64,000 nt of DNA, from contig JAIPBS010000021.1 of NCBI GenBank assembly GCA_021738625.1, positions 1 through 64,000 on the forward strand, written 5' to 3'. Source of the stretch: Bacteroidales bacterium. GTDB taxonomy: Bacteria; Bacteroidota; Bacteroidia; Bacteroidales; JAIOZK01. This document shows, in pieces, positions 44,055-52,343 of the stretch. Both the position numbers and the translations under genes were made by a program. The notes under the pieces are model-generated. The model did no database searches and was not told the DNA's origin. It saw only the letters and a program-made list of their open reading frames with translations. How positions within the stretch are numbered: the first letter of the stretch is position 1; every line of letters begins with the position of its first letter.

Positions 44055-44140
44055 ACCCGCCGCGGAGCAGACGGGTATTAAAACGGAATGTTAAAAGAAA
44101 CCTCAGGGGACGGGAAAATTAAATTTCGTTTCCCTGAGGC
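44055..44140 (+). promoter_or_regulatory. Structured 5' leader of gcvT
   Basis: Two stable hairpins in the predicted leader: TACCCG/CGGGTA (44055-44060 and 44073-44078), whose loop holds the palindrome CCGCGG, and CCTCAGGG/CCCTGAGG (44102-44109 and 44133-44140), with further partial pairing inside (ACG, AAA). The second ends 23 nt before the ATG. There is no U tract after it, so it is not an ordinary terminator. It does not show the glycine-riboswitch core as I know it. Possible RNA or protein-mediated control. Confidence 0.45.
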
Positions 44141-44163
44141 GGATTCAAAGAACAGATCTTATT

Positions 44164-45252
44164 ATGAAAACTACAGCCTTATCAAATGATCATGAAAAAC
44201 TGGGAGCCAAAATGGTTTCCTTTGCAGGATTTTATATGCCGATACAGTTCGAAGGTGTGAACGCAGAGCACCAAACCGTTAGAAAGGGAGTTGGCGTATT
44301 CGATGTTTCCCATATGGGGGAATTTTGGGCCAGAGGCCCCAAAGCCTTTGATTTGGTTCAGCGTCTGACTTCCAATAATTTAGCCAAATTGGTTGATGGC
44401 AAGGTACAGTATAGCTGTTTTCCCAACGGCAAAGGCGGCATTGTTGACGATTTGCTGGTTTACCGTTTTAATGAAGAAACCTATCTGATGGTAGTGAATG
44501 CTGCCAACATCGAAAAAGACTGGCAATGGGTGAACGAACAAAACACGGTTGGCGCCCAACTGCAAAATGCATCCGATGAGATTTCCCAACTGGCTGTGCA
44601 GGGTCCGCTGGCCTTGAAAGCCATGCAAAAGCTCACTGATGAAAATGTAGTGGATATGCCTTATTACACTTTTAAAACAATTGAGTTAGCAGGTGTGAAG
44701 GATGTGATCCTTTCAACCACAGGCTATACCGGATCGGGAGGTTGCGAAATCTATATGCAAAACAAAGATGCGGTGAAAATCTACCGTGCTGTGCTGGAGT
44801 CAGGCGAGGAGTATGGCATTAAACCAATAGGACTGGCCGCCCGTGATACCCTCAGATTGGAGAGCGGTTTCTGCCTCTATGGAAATGATATCGATGATAC
44901 CACCTCTCCGCTGGAAGCCGGTTTGGGCTGGATCACCAAGTTTGAGGAAGGCAACAACTTTATCGACAGGGAATATCTTGAAAAGCAAAAAGAAGAAGGA
45001 TTGCAGAAACGATTGCGTGGATTTGAGATGATTGATAAAGGCATCCCACGGCAGCACTATGATATCTGTGATGAAGGAGGGCAGGTGATAGGGGAAGTGA
45101 CTTCAGGAACCATGTCGCCCATGCTCAAAATAGGTATCGGAATGGGGTATATCCAAAAAGGCTACAATAAATTCGATTCCGAAATCTTTATTAAAGTCAG
45201 GAATAAGCTGCTGAAGGCGAAAGTGGTTCGCATTCCGTTTTACAAAGGCTAA
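44164..45252 (+). CDS. gcvT: Glycine cleavage system T protein (aminomethyltransferase)
   Basis: Cytoplasmic aminomethyltransferase of 362 residues; it moves the methylene group from the lipoylated H protein to tetrahydrofolate and releases ammonia. Visible signatures are [21 protein letters not shown] with the catalytic Asp (D95/D96, equivalent to D101 of the Escherichia coli enzyme), [27 protein letters not shown] and the late [10 protein letters not shown]. GcvH and GcvP are not in the window. The gene has its own promoter and a structured leader. The DPP III gene follows by 42 bp. Confidence 0.95.
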   Translation: MKTTALSNDHEKLGAKMVSFAGFYMPIQFEGVNAEHQTVRKGVGVFDVSHMGEFWARGPKAFDLVQRLTSNNLAKLVDGKVQYSCFPNGKGGIVDDLLVYRFNEETYLMVVNAANIEKDWQWVNEQNTVGAQLQNASDEISQLAVQGPLALKAMQKLTDENVVDMPYYTFKTIELAGVKDVILSTTGYTGSGGCEIYMQNKDAVKIYRAVLESGEEYGIKPIGLAARDTLRLESGFCLYGNDIDDTTSPLEAGLGWITKFEEGNNFIDREYLEKQKEEGLQKRLRGFEMIDKGIPRQHYDICDEGGQVIGEVTSGTMSPMLKIGIGMGYIQKGYNKFDSEIFIKVRNKLLKAKVVRIPFYKG

Positions 45253-45293
45253 AAATGCACCATTCTTATTTATAAATTTTCACTGTAACAGAA

Positions 45294-47357
45294 ATGAAAA
45301 AACTATTAATTATGTCGTTAGCAATGGTTTTGGGATTGATGGCTTGCAATCCAAAACAGGACAAACAGGAAGACAGCAAAGCGAAAGCAAAACAAGACGA
45401 CTTCGAATACAAGATCGACCAGTTTGCCGATCTGCGTATCATGCGGTATCATATCCCCGGATGGGAAGATCTGAGCCTGAAACAGAAAAAACTTGTTTAT
45501 TACCTCAGCCAGGCCGCCCTGGCGGGAAGAGATATCGTTTTTGACCAGAATTTCAAATACAATCTGGCCATCAGGAAAACCCTGGAAGAGATATATAACA
45601 ATTATAAAGGAGACAGGAAATCGGATCAGTTCAACGAGTTTATGATCTATCTTAAGAGGGTTTGGTTCTCCAACGGTATTCATCATCACTATTCAACCGA
45701 CAAGATCATGCCCGGCTTTAGCCAGGAGTATTTCGCGAAGCTGGCCAACAATTCCGACGAGGCCGAATTTCCGGTGAAAGAAGGTCAGTCGGTTGAGGAG
45801 TTTATCGCATGGATTTCCCCCTATATGTTCGATCCGACAGTGGCCCCCAAAAAAATCGAGACAGATCCTGATAAGGACATTGTTTTGGAATCCGCTACAA
45901 ACTTTTATGCAGACGAGGTAAACCAGGCTGAGGTGCTGGCTTTCTATGAAAAAGTTAAGGATCCTGATGACAAAACACCCGTTTCTTTTGGGTTGAACTC
46001 TAAGATCATAAAGGAAAACGGACAGATTAAAGAAGAGGTATATAAGTTTGGCAGTCTCTACGCCCCGGCCATTGAAAAAATTGTTTACTGGTTGGAAAAA
46101 GCCAAAGAAGTTGCCGAAAACGAGCAACAAAAGAAGGGCTTCGAGAAGCTGATCGGATACTACAAAACCGGCGACCTGGAAACCTGGGACGAATACAATG
46201 TACTTTGGCTCAACGACGGCAACGCTTTTGTTGATTATGTAAACGGATTTATCGAAGTGTATGGCGACCCCCTGGGCATGAAAGCTACCTGGGAGTCAGT
46301 GGTGGACTTCAAAAACCTGGAAGCAACCAAAAGAACGAAGGTCATCAGTGAGAATGCACAATGGTTTGAGGAGAATTCTCCGGTCGATCCGCGATTTAAG
46401 AAAAAAGAAGTGAAGGGCGTTACAGCCAAGGTGATCACCGTGGCTCAGCTGGGCGGCGATTGTTATCCTTCCACCCCCATTGGTATCAATCTTCCAAATG
46501 CCGATTGGATCCGCAAAGAGCACGGCTCCAAGTCCGTAACCATGGACAACATCACCTATGCTTACGATCAGGTGGCTATGCAAAGCGGTTTCCTGGAAGA
46601 GTTTGCGGCGTCTCAGGAGGAGATCGACAGGCAGCGCAAGTACGGAAGCCAGGCCGACAACATCCATACCGATATGCACGAGTGCATCGGGCATGCCTCC
46701 GGGCAGCTTTTGCCTGGCACTTCTTCCGAAGCCCTGCAAAGCTATTCATCCGCGCTGGAGGAATCGCGCGCCGACCTGTTTGCATTGTATTACATGATGG
46801 ATCCTAAAATGATTGAACTTGGACTCCTTCCCAAACTGGAGGCAGCCAAAGCAGAATACGACGGATACATCCGCAACGGCCTGATGACACAGCTTACCCG
46901 CATTGAGTTGGGCAAGGATATCGAGCAGGCCCATATGCGCAACCGGCAACTGATCGCTAAATGGTGCTATGAAAAAGGCAAAGCAGATAACGTGATCGAA
47001 ATGTTCGAAAAGGACGGCAAGACCTATGTAAGGATCAACGATTATGAAAAGCTTCGTGAATTAATGGGGCAATTGCTGGCTGAGGTGCAACGCATCAAAT
47101 CCGAAGGGGATTATAAAACCGGTAAAGAGTTGGTAGAAACTTATGGCGTTAAAGTAGATCCCGAATTGCATGCAGAAGTGAAAGAGCGATATGCCAAACT
47201 GAACCTGGCGCCCTACGGTGGTTTTGTGAATCCCAACCTGATACCGGTTGAGGAAAACGGTGAGATCACGGATGTAAAGGTTGAATATCCTGATGATTAT
47301 GTAGGACAAATGATGGAATATTCGACGAATTACTCTTTTTTGCCTGTTTATAACTAG
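45294..47357 (+). CDS. Dipeptidyl peptidase III lipoprotein (M49)
   Basis: Zinc exopeptidase of 687 residues, predicted lipoprotein (lipobox LMA-C, then NPKQDKQEDSK). The M49 motif is HECIGH (H462, E463 and H467) with the second motif EESRAD (E489-E490) giving the third zinc ligand. M49 enzymes remove dipeptides from the N terminus of short peptides. The length fits the family, and the lipoprotein signal places it in the periplasm or on the surface, which is usual for Bacteroidota members. It follows gcvT closely but has no metabolic link to it. The 3' spacer carries the composite repeat. Confidence 0.93.
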   Translation: MKKLLIMSLAMVLGLMACNPKQDKQEDSKAKAKQDDFEYKIDQFADLRIMRYHIPGWEDLSLKQKKLVYYLSQAALAGRDIVFDQNFKYNLAIRKTLEEIYNNYKGDRKSDQFNEFMIYLKRVWFSNGIHHHYSTDKIMPGFSQEYFAKLANNSDEAEFPVKEGQSVEEFIAWISPYMFDPTVAPKKIETDPDKDIVLESATNFYADEVNQAEVLAFYEKVKDPDDKTPVSFGLNSKIIKENGQIKEEVYKFGSLYAPAIEKIVYWLEKAKEVAENEQQKKGFEKLIGYYKTGDLETWDEYNVLWLNDGNAFVDYVNGFIEVYGDPLGMKATWESVVDFKNLEATKRTKVISENAQWFEENSPVDPRFKKKEVKGVTAKVITVAQLGGDCYPSTPIGINLPNADWIRKEHGSKSVTMDNITYAYDQVAMQSGFLEEFAASQEEIDRQRKYGSQADNIHTDMHECIGHASGQLLPGTSSEALQSYSSALEESRADLFALYYMMDPKMIELGLLPKLEAAKAEYDGYIRNGLMTQLTRIELGKDIEQAHMRNRQLIAKWCYEKGKADNVIEMFEKDGKTYVRINDYEKLRELMGQLLAEVQRIKSEGDYKTGKELVETYGVKVDPELHAEVKERYAKLNLAPYGGFVNPNLIPVEENGEITDVKVEYPDDYVGQMMEYSTNYSFLPVYN

Positions 47358-47381
47358 ATGGTTGAGAAATGCACAGGCTGG

Positions 47382-47474
47382 GTGTAAAGGTATAGAGGTA
47401 TAATGGTATAAGGGGCGGATACTGGATACTGGGCATTGCCTGGAATTTGGAATCTGGAATTTGGAATTTGAAAC
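47382..47474 (+). repeat. Composite spacer repeat, copy 2
   Basis: A GTGTAAAGGTATAGAGGTATAATGGTATAAGG-like tract, then GGGCGGATACTGGATACTGGG, then a GGAATTTGGAATCTGGAATTTGG tract. Same order of parts as at 1158-1232 and 63914-63970. The rest of the 220-bp spacer (47358-47577) has no gene. Confidence 0.6.
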
Positions 47475-47577
47475 AGTCGTGCCCGGTAAATTTGACGAGT
47501 TACCTCGCTCCGCTCGGAATGATACGGCAATTGTATGATTTAGTTCGTTAGACAAATAACCAACAGAGCAGTGCAAG

Positions 47578-48948
47578 ATGACCCAGCAACCCGCCAACAT
47601 TCTGATCATCGACGATGATGCCGATATCCTGCAGACCACGCGCATGGTCTTGAAGAAGCAATATGCGAACATTTTCACGGAACGCAACCCGCAAAAGATC
47701 ACTGAGTTTCTAAAGGAATATGATTTCGATGTGATCCTGCTGGACATGAATTTCAGGGCAGGTCATACCAGCGGTAAGGAGGGCCTTGAATGGCTTCGGA
47801 ATATTAAGAAGTTCAATCCGGGAACACAGGTGGTGATGATCACAGCATACGGAGATGTAAACCTGGCTGTGAAAGCCATGAAAGAAGGAGCCACCGATTT
47901 TGTTGTTAAGCCATGGGACAACCAGAAATTGCTGGCCACGGTTACATCTGCCTACAGGCTTGGCAGGTCACAAAAAGAAATAGAGAAGCACCGGGTGCGT
48001 GAAAGTACGCTTAGCAGCGACATGGATAAAAGCTTCAGCAAGATCATCGGCAAATCCGACGCCATGCAGTCGGTTTATTCCATCGTTGACAAAGTTAGTG
48101 CAACGGATGCCAATGTTTTGATCCTGGGAGAAAACGGAACCGGAAAGGAATTGATCGCACGGGATATTCACAGGAAATCCGCCAGGGCTGAACAGGTATT
48201 TATCGGTGTCGATTTGGGTGCGCTGCCCGAAACCCTTTTTGAGTCTGAATTATTCGGATACACCAAAGGGGCTTTCACCGACGCCCGGCAGGATAAAGCC
48301 GGACGATTTGAAGTGGCTTCGGGCGGTACGCTTTTTCTGGATGAGATCGGCAATCTGTCACTTTCGCTTCAGGCTAAACTATTGTCGGCGCTGGAGAAAA
48401 GGACTATTTACAGGATCGGATCAAATAAACCTGTGACGATCGATGTAAGACTGATCTCGGCTACCAATATGCCCTTGTATGAGATGATCAACGAAAACAG
48501 CTTCAGAGAGGATTTGCTTTATCGCATGAATACGGTCGAAATCCATTTGCCTCCCTTGCGCGAAAGAAGAGGGGATGTTCCCCTGCTGGCTGAGTATTTT
48601 TTGAAAGTGTATTCGGCCAAATACGGCAAACAAAAGCTGGGTATTTCCAAAGACGCCCTTAAACGGCTTGATGCCTATCACTGGCCGGGAAATATAAGGG
48701 AATTGCAGCATGTGATCGAAAGGGTGGTGATCATGACGGAAGAGGATCAGATCAGGGCTGAGCACCTGATGTTGACAGCTGAAGAAAGCCCACAGGGCCT
48801 CTCGGAAACACTTAATATAGAAGCCCTCGAAAAGGAAGCCATAGGTAAGGCCTTAAAAAAGCACAATGGAAATTTAAGTCAGGCTGCCAAAGAGCTTGGC
48901 CTGGGCCGCACTACATTATACAGAAAAATGGAAAAATATGGCATTTAA
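47578..48948 (+). CDS. Sigma-54-dependent response regulator (NtrC/AtoC type)
   Basis: Transcription activator of 456 residues. The receiver domain has D12-D14 and phospho-acceptor D56 (ILLDMNF). An AAA+ domain (about 155-380) has Walker A GENGTGKE and Walker B GTLFLDEIGN. A C-terminal Fis-type HTH follows (HNGNLSQAAKELGLGRTTLYRKM). The loop that contacts sigma-54, normally GAFTGA, reads GAFTDA here. It overlaps the kinase gene by 11 bp, so the pair is one operon and one two-component system, resembling NtrX/NtrY. Targets should be sigma-54 promoters; none was identified in the window. Confidence 0.94.
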   Translation: MTQQPANILIIDDDADILQTTRMVLKKQYANIFTERNPQKITEFLKEYDFDVILLDMNFRAGHTSGKEGLEWLRNIKKFNPGTQVVMITAYGDVNLAVKAMKEGATDFVVKPWDNQKLLATVTSAYRLGRSQKEIEKHRVRESTLSSDMDKSFSKIIGKSDAMQSVYSIVDKVSATDANVLILGENGTGKELIARDIHRKSARAEQVFIGVDLGALPETLFESELFGYTKGAFTDARQDKAGRFEVASGGTLFLDEIGNLSLSLQAKLLSALEKRTIYRIGSNKPVTIDVRLISATNMPLYEMINENSFREDLLYRMNTVEIHLPPLRERRGDVPLLAEYFLKVYSAKYGKQKLGISKDALKRLDAYHWPGNIRELQHVIERVVIMTEEDQIRAEHLMLTAEESPQGLSETLNIEALEKEAIGKALKKHNGNLSQAAKELGLGRTTLYRKMEKYGI

Positions 48949-50296
48949 GAATTTTAAAATACAGGTGATCCTGCGCTCGATCATGATCGGATTGGCCCTG
49001 TTCGGATTTGTTTTCGCAATTTATCAGGAAAAGTGGTATGTTACCTCCGGGGCTTTAATGGTTGTTGCCATGCTGTTGGTATTGGACCTGATCCGTTATG
49101 TCGAAAAAACAAGGAGAGATATCAGCAATTTTCTGGTTTCGGTCAACCTAAGGGATTTTACTTCTATTGCCGAAATCGAGCGAAAATCCCGCAAAAAGAA
49201 TAAAGACCTGACAGAGGCCTTTAAGTTTATTGCCACTGAATTTCAGAATGTGCGGATTGAAAAGGAAATGCACTATCAATATTTGCAAACGGTTATAGGA
49301 CACGTTGAAACCGCGCTTATCTGTTTTGATGATAAAGGTAAGGTGGCCCTGATCAACGAGGCAGCGAGAAAGCTCTTAAACACCCAATCGGCCCGGTCGC
49401 TGGAGTTTCTCAGAAGAACCAAATCAGAAATCGGGCCTATACTGAGCAGCATACGAAACGGAGAACAGAAACTTATTAAAGCAAGGATAAATGGAGCGTT
49501 GATGCAGCTGTCGGTGCGGGCAACAGAATTTAAGTTGCGCAACGAACAATTCAAACTCGTTGCTTTGCAAGACATTAAAAATGAACTTGAAAACAAGGAA
49601 CTTGAATCCTGGCAAAGGCTCATAAAGATCTTGCGGCATGAGATCATGAATTCGGTAACCCCTATCAGCTCGCTCAGCCAGGCCATCAAACAAAACCTCG
49701 AAGATGATGAAGGCAACACATTAAACCTAAGAGAGATAAGCGATGAGGACTTGCAGGATATTCACCAAAGCATCATCACCATTGAAAACCGGAGCAAAAG
49801 CCTGTTGCAGTTTGTGGAAACATATCGCAACCTGACCCGGCTAAACAAACCGAACTTCAAGAAAATCAGGCTTGCCGATCTTCTTAGCCATATCGGCTCA
49901 CTGATGAAACAGGAACTGGCGAAGGATAACATTGGCCTGAACATTTCCAACAGAAGCGGGGAGGTGTATCTTTATATCGATCACGATATGATCGTAAGGG
50001 TGCTGATCAATTTGATATCCAACGCCCGGGATGCTCTTCGCGGAAGGCAGAATCCAATGATCAGTATTGAATGCCACACGGATGAGAAGAACAGGGTGAA
50101 TATGGTAATAGCGGACAACGGCGCCGGCATGGATACCGAAACGCTCGACAATATTTTCATCCCCTTTTTCACCACCAAAGAAAAGGGTTCGGGTATCGGG
50201 CTGAGCCTTTGCCGGCAGATCATGCATATGCACAAGGGCAGCATAACGGCGGAATCTGAGCCGGGGAAAGGAACCATCGTCAGCCTGAAATTCTGA
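48938..50296 (+). CDS. NtrY-like sensor histidine kinase
   Basis: Membrane-bound kinase of 452 residues from the ATG at 48938 (MAFKNFKIQVIL), which overlaps the regulator stop by 11 bp; an earlier start would run deeper into the regulator gene. Two N-terminal TMs (about 8-50) with almost no periplasmic loop are followed by a PAS-like domain (about 115-220) and a HisKA region with the His in LRHEIMNSVTPISSL. The HATPase domain has N box NLISNARDAL, G1 DNGAGMD and G2 GSGIGLSLCRQI. It lacks a sizeable external sensor, so it probably reads a cytoplasmic or membrane signal. Partner of the adjacent sigma-54 activator. Confidence 0.92.
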   Translation: MAFKNFKIQVILRSIMIGLALFGFVFAIYQEKWYVTSGALMVVAMLLVLDLIRYVEKTRRDISNFLVSVNLRDFTSIAEIERKSRKKNKDLTEAFKFIATEFQNVRIEKEMHYQYLQTVIGHVETALICFDDKGKVALINEAARKLLNTQSARSLEFLRRTKSEIGPILSSIRNGEQKLIKARINGALMQLSVRATEFKLRNEQFKLVALQDIKNELENKELESWQRLIKILRHEIMNSVTPISSLSQAIKQNLEDDEGNTLNLREISDEDLQDIHQSIITIENRSKSLLQFVETYRNLTRLNKPNFKKIRLADLLSHIGSLMKQELAKDNIGLNISNRSGEVYLYIDHDMIVRVLINLISNARDALRGRQNPMISIECHTDEKNRVNMVIADNGAGMDTETLDNIFIPFFTTKEKGSGIGLSLCRQIMHMHKGSITAESEPGKGTIVSLKF

Positions 50297-50443
50297 ATAA
50301 GTCCTGTTCAGGCCACCTGTTCGCCTTTATAATTATTTCAGAAGAGAATCAGGGAGATGGCTTCGGCTATGCCCATTTGAAGAAAATGCAGGGAGGGTAA
50401 ATAAAATTCCTAGCTGCAGGCAAATAATCAAAGAAGTATGGTG

Positions 50444-50953
50444 TTACCTTTTTTGGACCTGTTGTTTTTTAATGGCTAGATCTTTATTTTGTGATCTTTG
50501 ACCTTGAATAAAGACATAAACCAATCCAACTAAACCAAGAGAACCTAAAATGCTCCCTGGCCATTCAAAACCCTGTAGAATAACATATGTAGAGCATCCT
50601 ATGGTGGTTAATGAAACAATAAGTGCAAAAAATTGGCCTATGTAACTTTGCCATATTTGGCTTTTAATAACACTTTTTTCAAGTCCCATTCGATGGTCTG
50701 ATTGATTTTCTGCCATTTTCATAATTCTTTCAGCACCATTCTCAATTGTATCGTCATAGGCGGTTAATGTTTCAGGCGCAGGTAGCGGCCCGCTATGAAT
50801 GCAGACTTGTTCAACTCTATAACTTATGGTCTTAAGTATCTCGTCCTTTTTCTTACCGTCAATGCCATTAAATAAAGTTGGGTTTTGTTTAGTTAACTCT
50901 TGTTCTAAACGAACAATTTCGGTATTACGATGAGTTCCTTTTCTTCTTGACAT
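50444..50953 (-). CDS. DUF2335 predicted membrane protein
   Basis: Protein of 169 residues. The central segment CIHSGPLPAPETL...TIENGAERIMKMAENQSDHR matches what I recall of the DUF2335 family: short proteins with a G-P-L-P-x-P-E motif, a helical A-E-R-I-x-x-M-A-E stretch and two C-terminal TMs (here about 108-127 and 133-151), then a basic tail. The function of the family is unknown. It is preceded by 9 bp by a 72-residue gene on the same strand, forming a compact AT-rich two-gene unit between the conserved kinase and yihY genes. Confidence 0.75.
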   Translation of the reverse strand: MSRRKGTHRNTEIVRLEQELTKQNPTLFNGIDGKKKDEILKTISYRVEQVCIHSGPLPAPETLTAYDDTIENGAERIMKMAENQSDHRMGLEKSVIKSQIWQSYIGQFFALIVSLTTIGCSTYVILQGFEWPGSILGSLGLVGLVYVFIQGQRSQNKDLAIKKQQVQKR

Positions 50954-50962
50954 TCGAAATCA

Positions 50963-51181
50963 TTAAATAGAAAATGAATTTTTTGCCTTTACCAAGGCAT
51001 CAAAAATATCTTGACCAATCATTTGCCAATCATTTCTAATTGCATTTCGATCTGCTTCTATGTCGGTTTCCGAAGAGTTGTAACTATAGTTTTTGCCGGA
51101 CAGATTATAAATGCTACCGAAGCCACTTAAAAAAGATGGAGTGGAAACCAAGAAATCAGTTCTTAGTTTTTTCTCGTTCAT
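50963..51181 (-). CDS. Small protein partner of the DUF2335 gene
   Basis: A 72-residue protein from the ATG at 51181 (MNEKKLRTDFLVST). The in-frame start at 51253 is upstream of a -7 box and is rejected. It is soluble, with an N-terminal Ser/Gly/Tyr-rich part, then a helix starting DIEADRNAIRNDWQMIGQDI and running to the C terminus. No known family recognised. It is co-directional with the DUF2335 gene 9 bp downstream, so the two are probably co-translated. The region is visibly more AT-rich than the neighbours, consistent with recent acquisition. Confidence 0.6.
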   Translation of the reverse strand: MNEKKLRTDFLVSTPSFLSGFGSIYNLSGKNYSYNSSETDIEADRNAIRNDWQMIGQDIFDALVKAKNSFSI

Positions 51182-51204
51182 AATTATTATAGTTATTTGT
51201 AATG

Positions 51205-51212
51205 CAAATATA
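51205..51212 (-). promoter_or_regulatory. -7 promoter box of the DUF2335 module
   Basis: On the minus strand this reads TATATTTG, a perfect TAnnTTTG match. A transcript would begin about 51198, 17 nt before the ATG at 51181. No clear -33 TTG. Confidence 0.45.
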
Positions 51213-51278
51213 GTAAATTTCTCTAATTTATACCTAAAAGCAGATTTTGTCAAGTTTATTTTGCTTTAAAATAAAAAC

Positions 51279-51303
51279 TTTAATAATAAGAGTTATTATT
51301 AAA
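51279..51303. terminator. AT-only perfect hairpin after yihY
   Basis: TTTAATAATAA (51279-51289), loop GAG, TTATTATTAAA (51293-51303): a perfect 11-bp stem made only of A and T. It lies 47 bp downstream of the yihY stop and about 98 bp upstream of the small-protein ATG. It may be a weak terminator of yihY or a control site of the DUF2335 module. Confidence 0.4.
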
Positions 51304-51349
51304 TATTCGCTACTTAGATGAAACACCATAGATAAGCTGGCTAGGTGAT

Positions 51350-52273
51350 TTATTTCAGGTCCTCAGGTTTAATTTGAACTTCATTAACCCTTTCGGCATA
51401 ATCGCTGGTTTTAATTACCTCCCCCTTGCGTTCGGCAAGTACCCGTGTGAAGGCCGCGCCAAAAAGCAGGATGAGGCTGGAATAAGCCACCCAGATCAGT
51501 ATCAGGATCACAGAGCCGGCGGCACCATAAGTGGAGCCAGGATCACTTTGACCTATATAATATCCGATCAGATACTTGCCCAGGTTGAATAAACCCGAGG
51601 TCAGAAATGCACCCACCCAGATTTTCTTCCACGAAATTTTAACGTCGGGAAGCACTTTGAAAATCAATGCAAAAACAGTGGCCACAACAACCAGTGAAAA
51701 AGTAACATTGATCGCTTCAAACAAATAGGTTCCGGCCTGCCCCAAATAATCACTGATCAGATCGCTGAAAAAGAAGATCAGGGAAGATATGATCAGTGAA
51801 ACCATCATCAGAAAACCGAGTACCAGGATCATACCCAAAGAAAACAAGCGTGTGAGCAATAGTTTGATAATGGCTTTTTTTGGCAATATTTTGATGCCCC
51901 AAAGCTGGTTCAGGGCTCGCTGAAGCTGGGCGAATACACCGGTGGCTGAGAAGATAAGTGCCCCAATCCCAAGGATGGTGGCCCAAACCGAATCCGAACC
52001 GAGCCTAGCCTGTTCGATCATTCCGGCCACCTGCCGGGCGCTTTCGCTGCCAATCAAATTGTCGAACTGATTTTTGATCTCCCCCTGGATTTCCTGTTCC
52101 CCGTAAAAATATCCTGCAACCGAAATGATTATTACAAGCAATCCGGGCAGGCTGATGATTGCGTAATAGGAAATGGCCGCGCTTAGCGTCCATGGATCAT
52201 TTTTGGACCATACATCCGCGGATTTTGAAAACAACTTAAGTATTCTTTTGAATTTTGAGCTTAGCTTCTTCAT
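51350..52273 (-). CDS. YihY/BrkB-family membrane protein
   Basis: Inner-membrane protein of 307 residues with six or so TMs. The family signature is visible early (KNDPWTLSAAISYYAIISLPGLLVI) and late (YGAAGSVILILIWVAYSSLILLFGAAFTRVLAE). Once mislabelled RNase BN, the family has no proven function; transport roles have been proposed. It is divergent from tamB, with an 8-bp inverted repeat in the shared 5' region. The C-terminal tail is acidic and cytosolic. Confidence 0.9.
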   Translation of the reverse strand: MKKLSSKFKRILKLFSKSADVWSKNDPWTLSAAISYYAIISLPGLLVIIISVAGYFYGEQEIQGEIKNQFDNLIGSESARQVAGMIEQARLGSDSVWATILGIGALIFSATGVFAQLQRALNQLWGIKILPKKAIIKLLLTRLFSLGMILVLGFLMMVSLIISSLIFFFSDLISDYLGQAGTYLFEAINVTFSLVVVATVFALIFKVLPDVKISWKKIWVGAFLTSGLFNLGKYLIGYYIGQSDPGSTYGAAGSVILILIWVAYSSLILLFGAAFTRVLAERKGEVIKTSDYAERVNEVQIKPEDLK

Positions 52274-52277
52274 TGCT

Positions 52278-52320
52278 TTCGTCGGGTCAAGAATAATACC
52301 ATTGTGCTGGTGCCGACGAA
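52278..52320. promoter_or_regulatory. Nested inverted repeat between yihY and tamB
   Basis: TTCGTCGG (52278-52285) and CCGACGAA (52313-52320), perfect 8-bp arms, enclosing a smaller ACCA/TGGT pair (52298-52301 and 52308-52311). It covers the region where the yihY promoter should lie (CAAGAATA at 52288-52295 reads as a -7 box with one mismatch on the minus strand). Candidate operator. Confidence 0.35.
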
Positions 52321-52343
52321 TGGCACAGACTTTGAAAATTCAG

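Noticed and set aside
44049-44163. Glycine riboswitch before gcvT
   Set aside because: Hairpins are present, but the conserved glycine aptamer core and tandem layout that I know are not visible.
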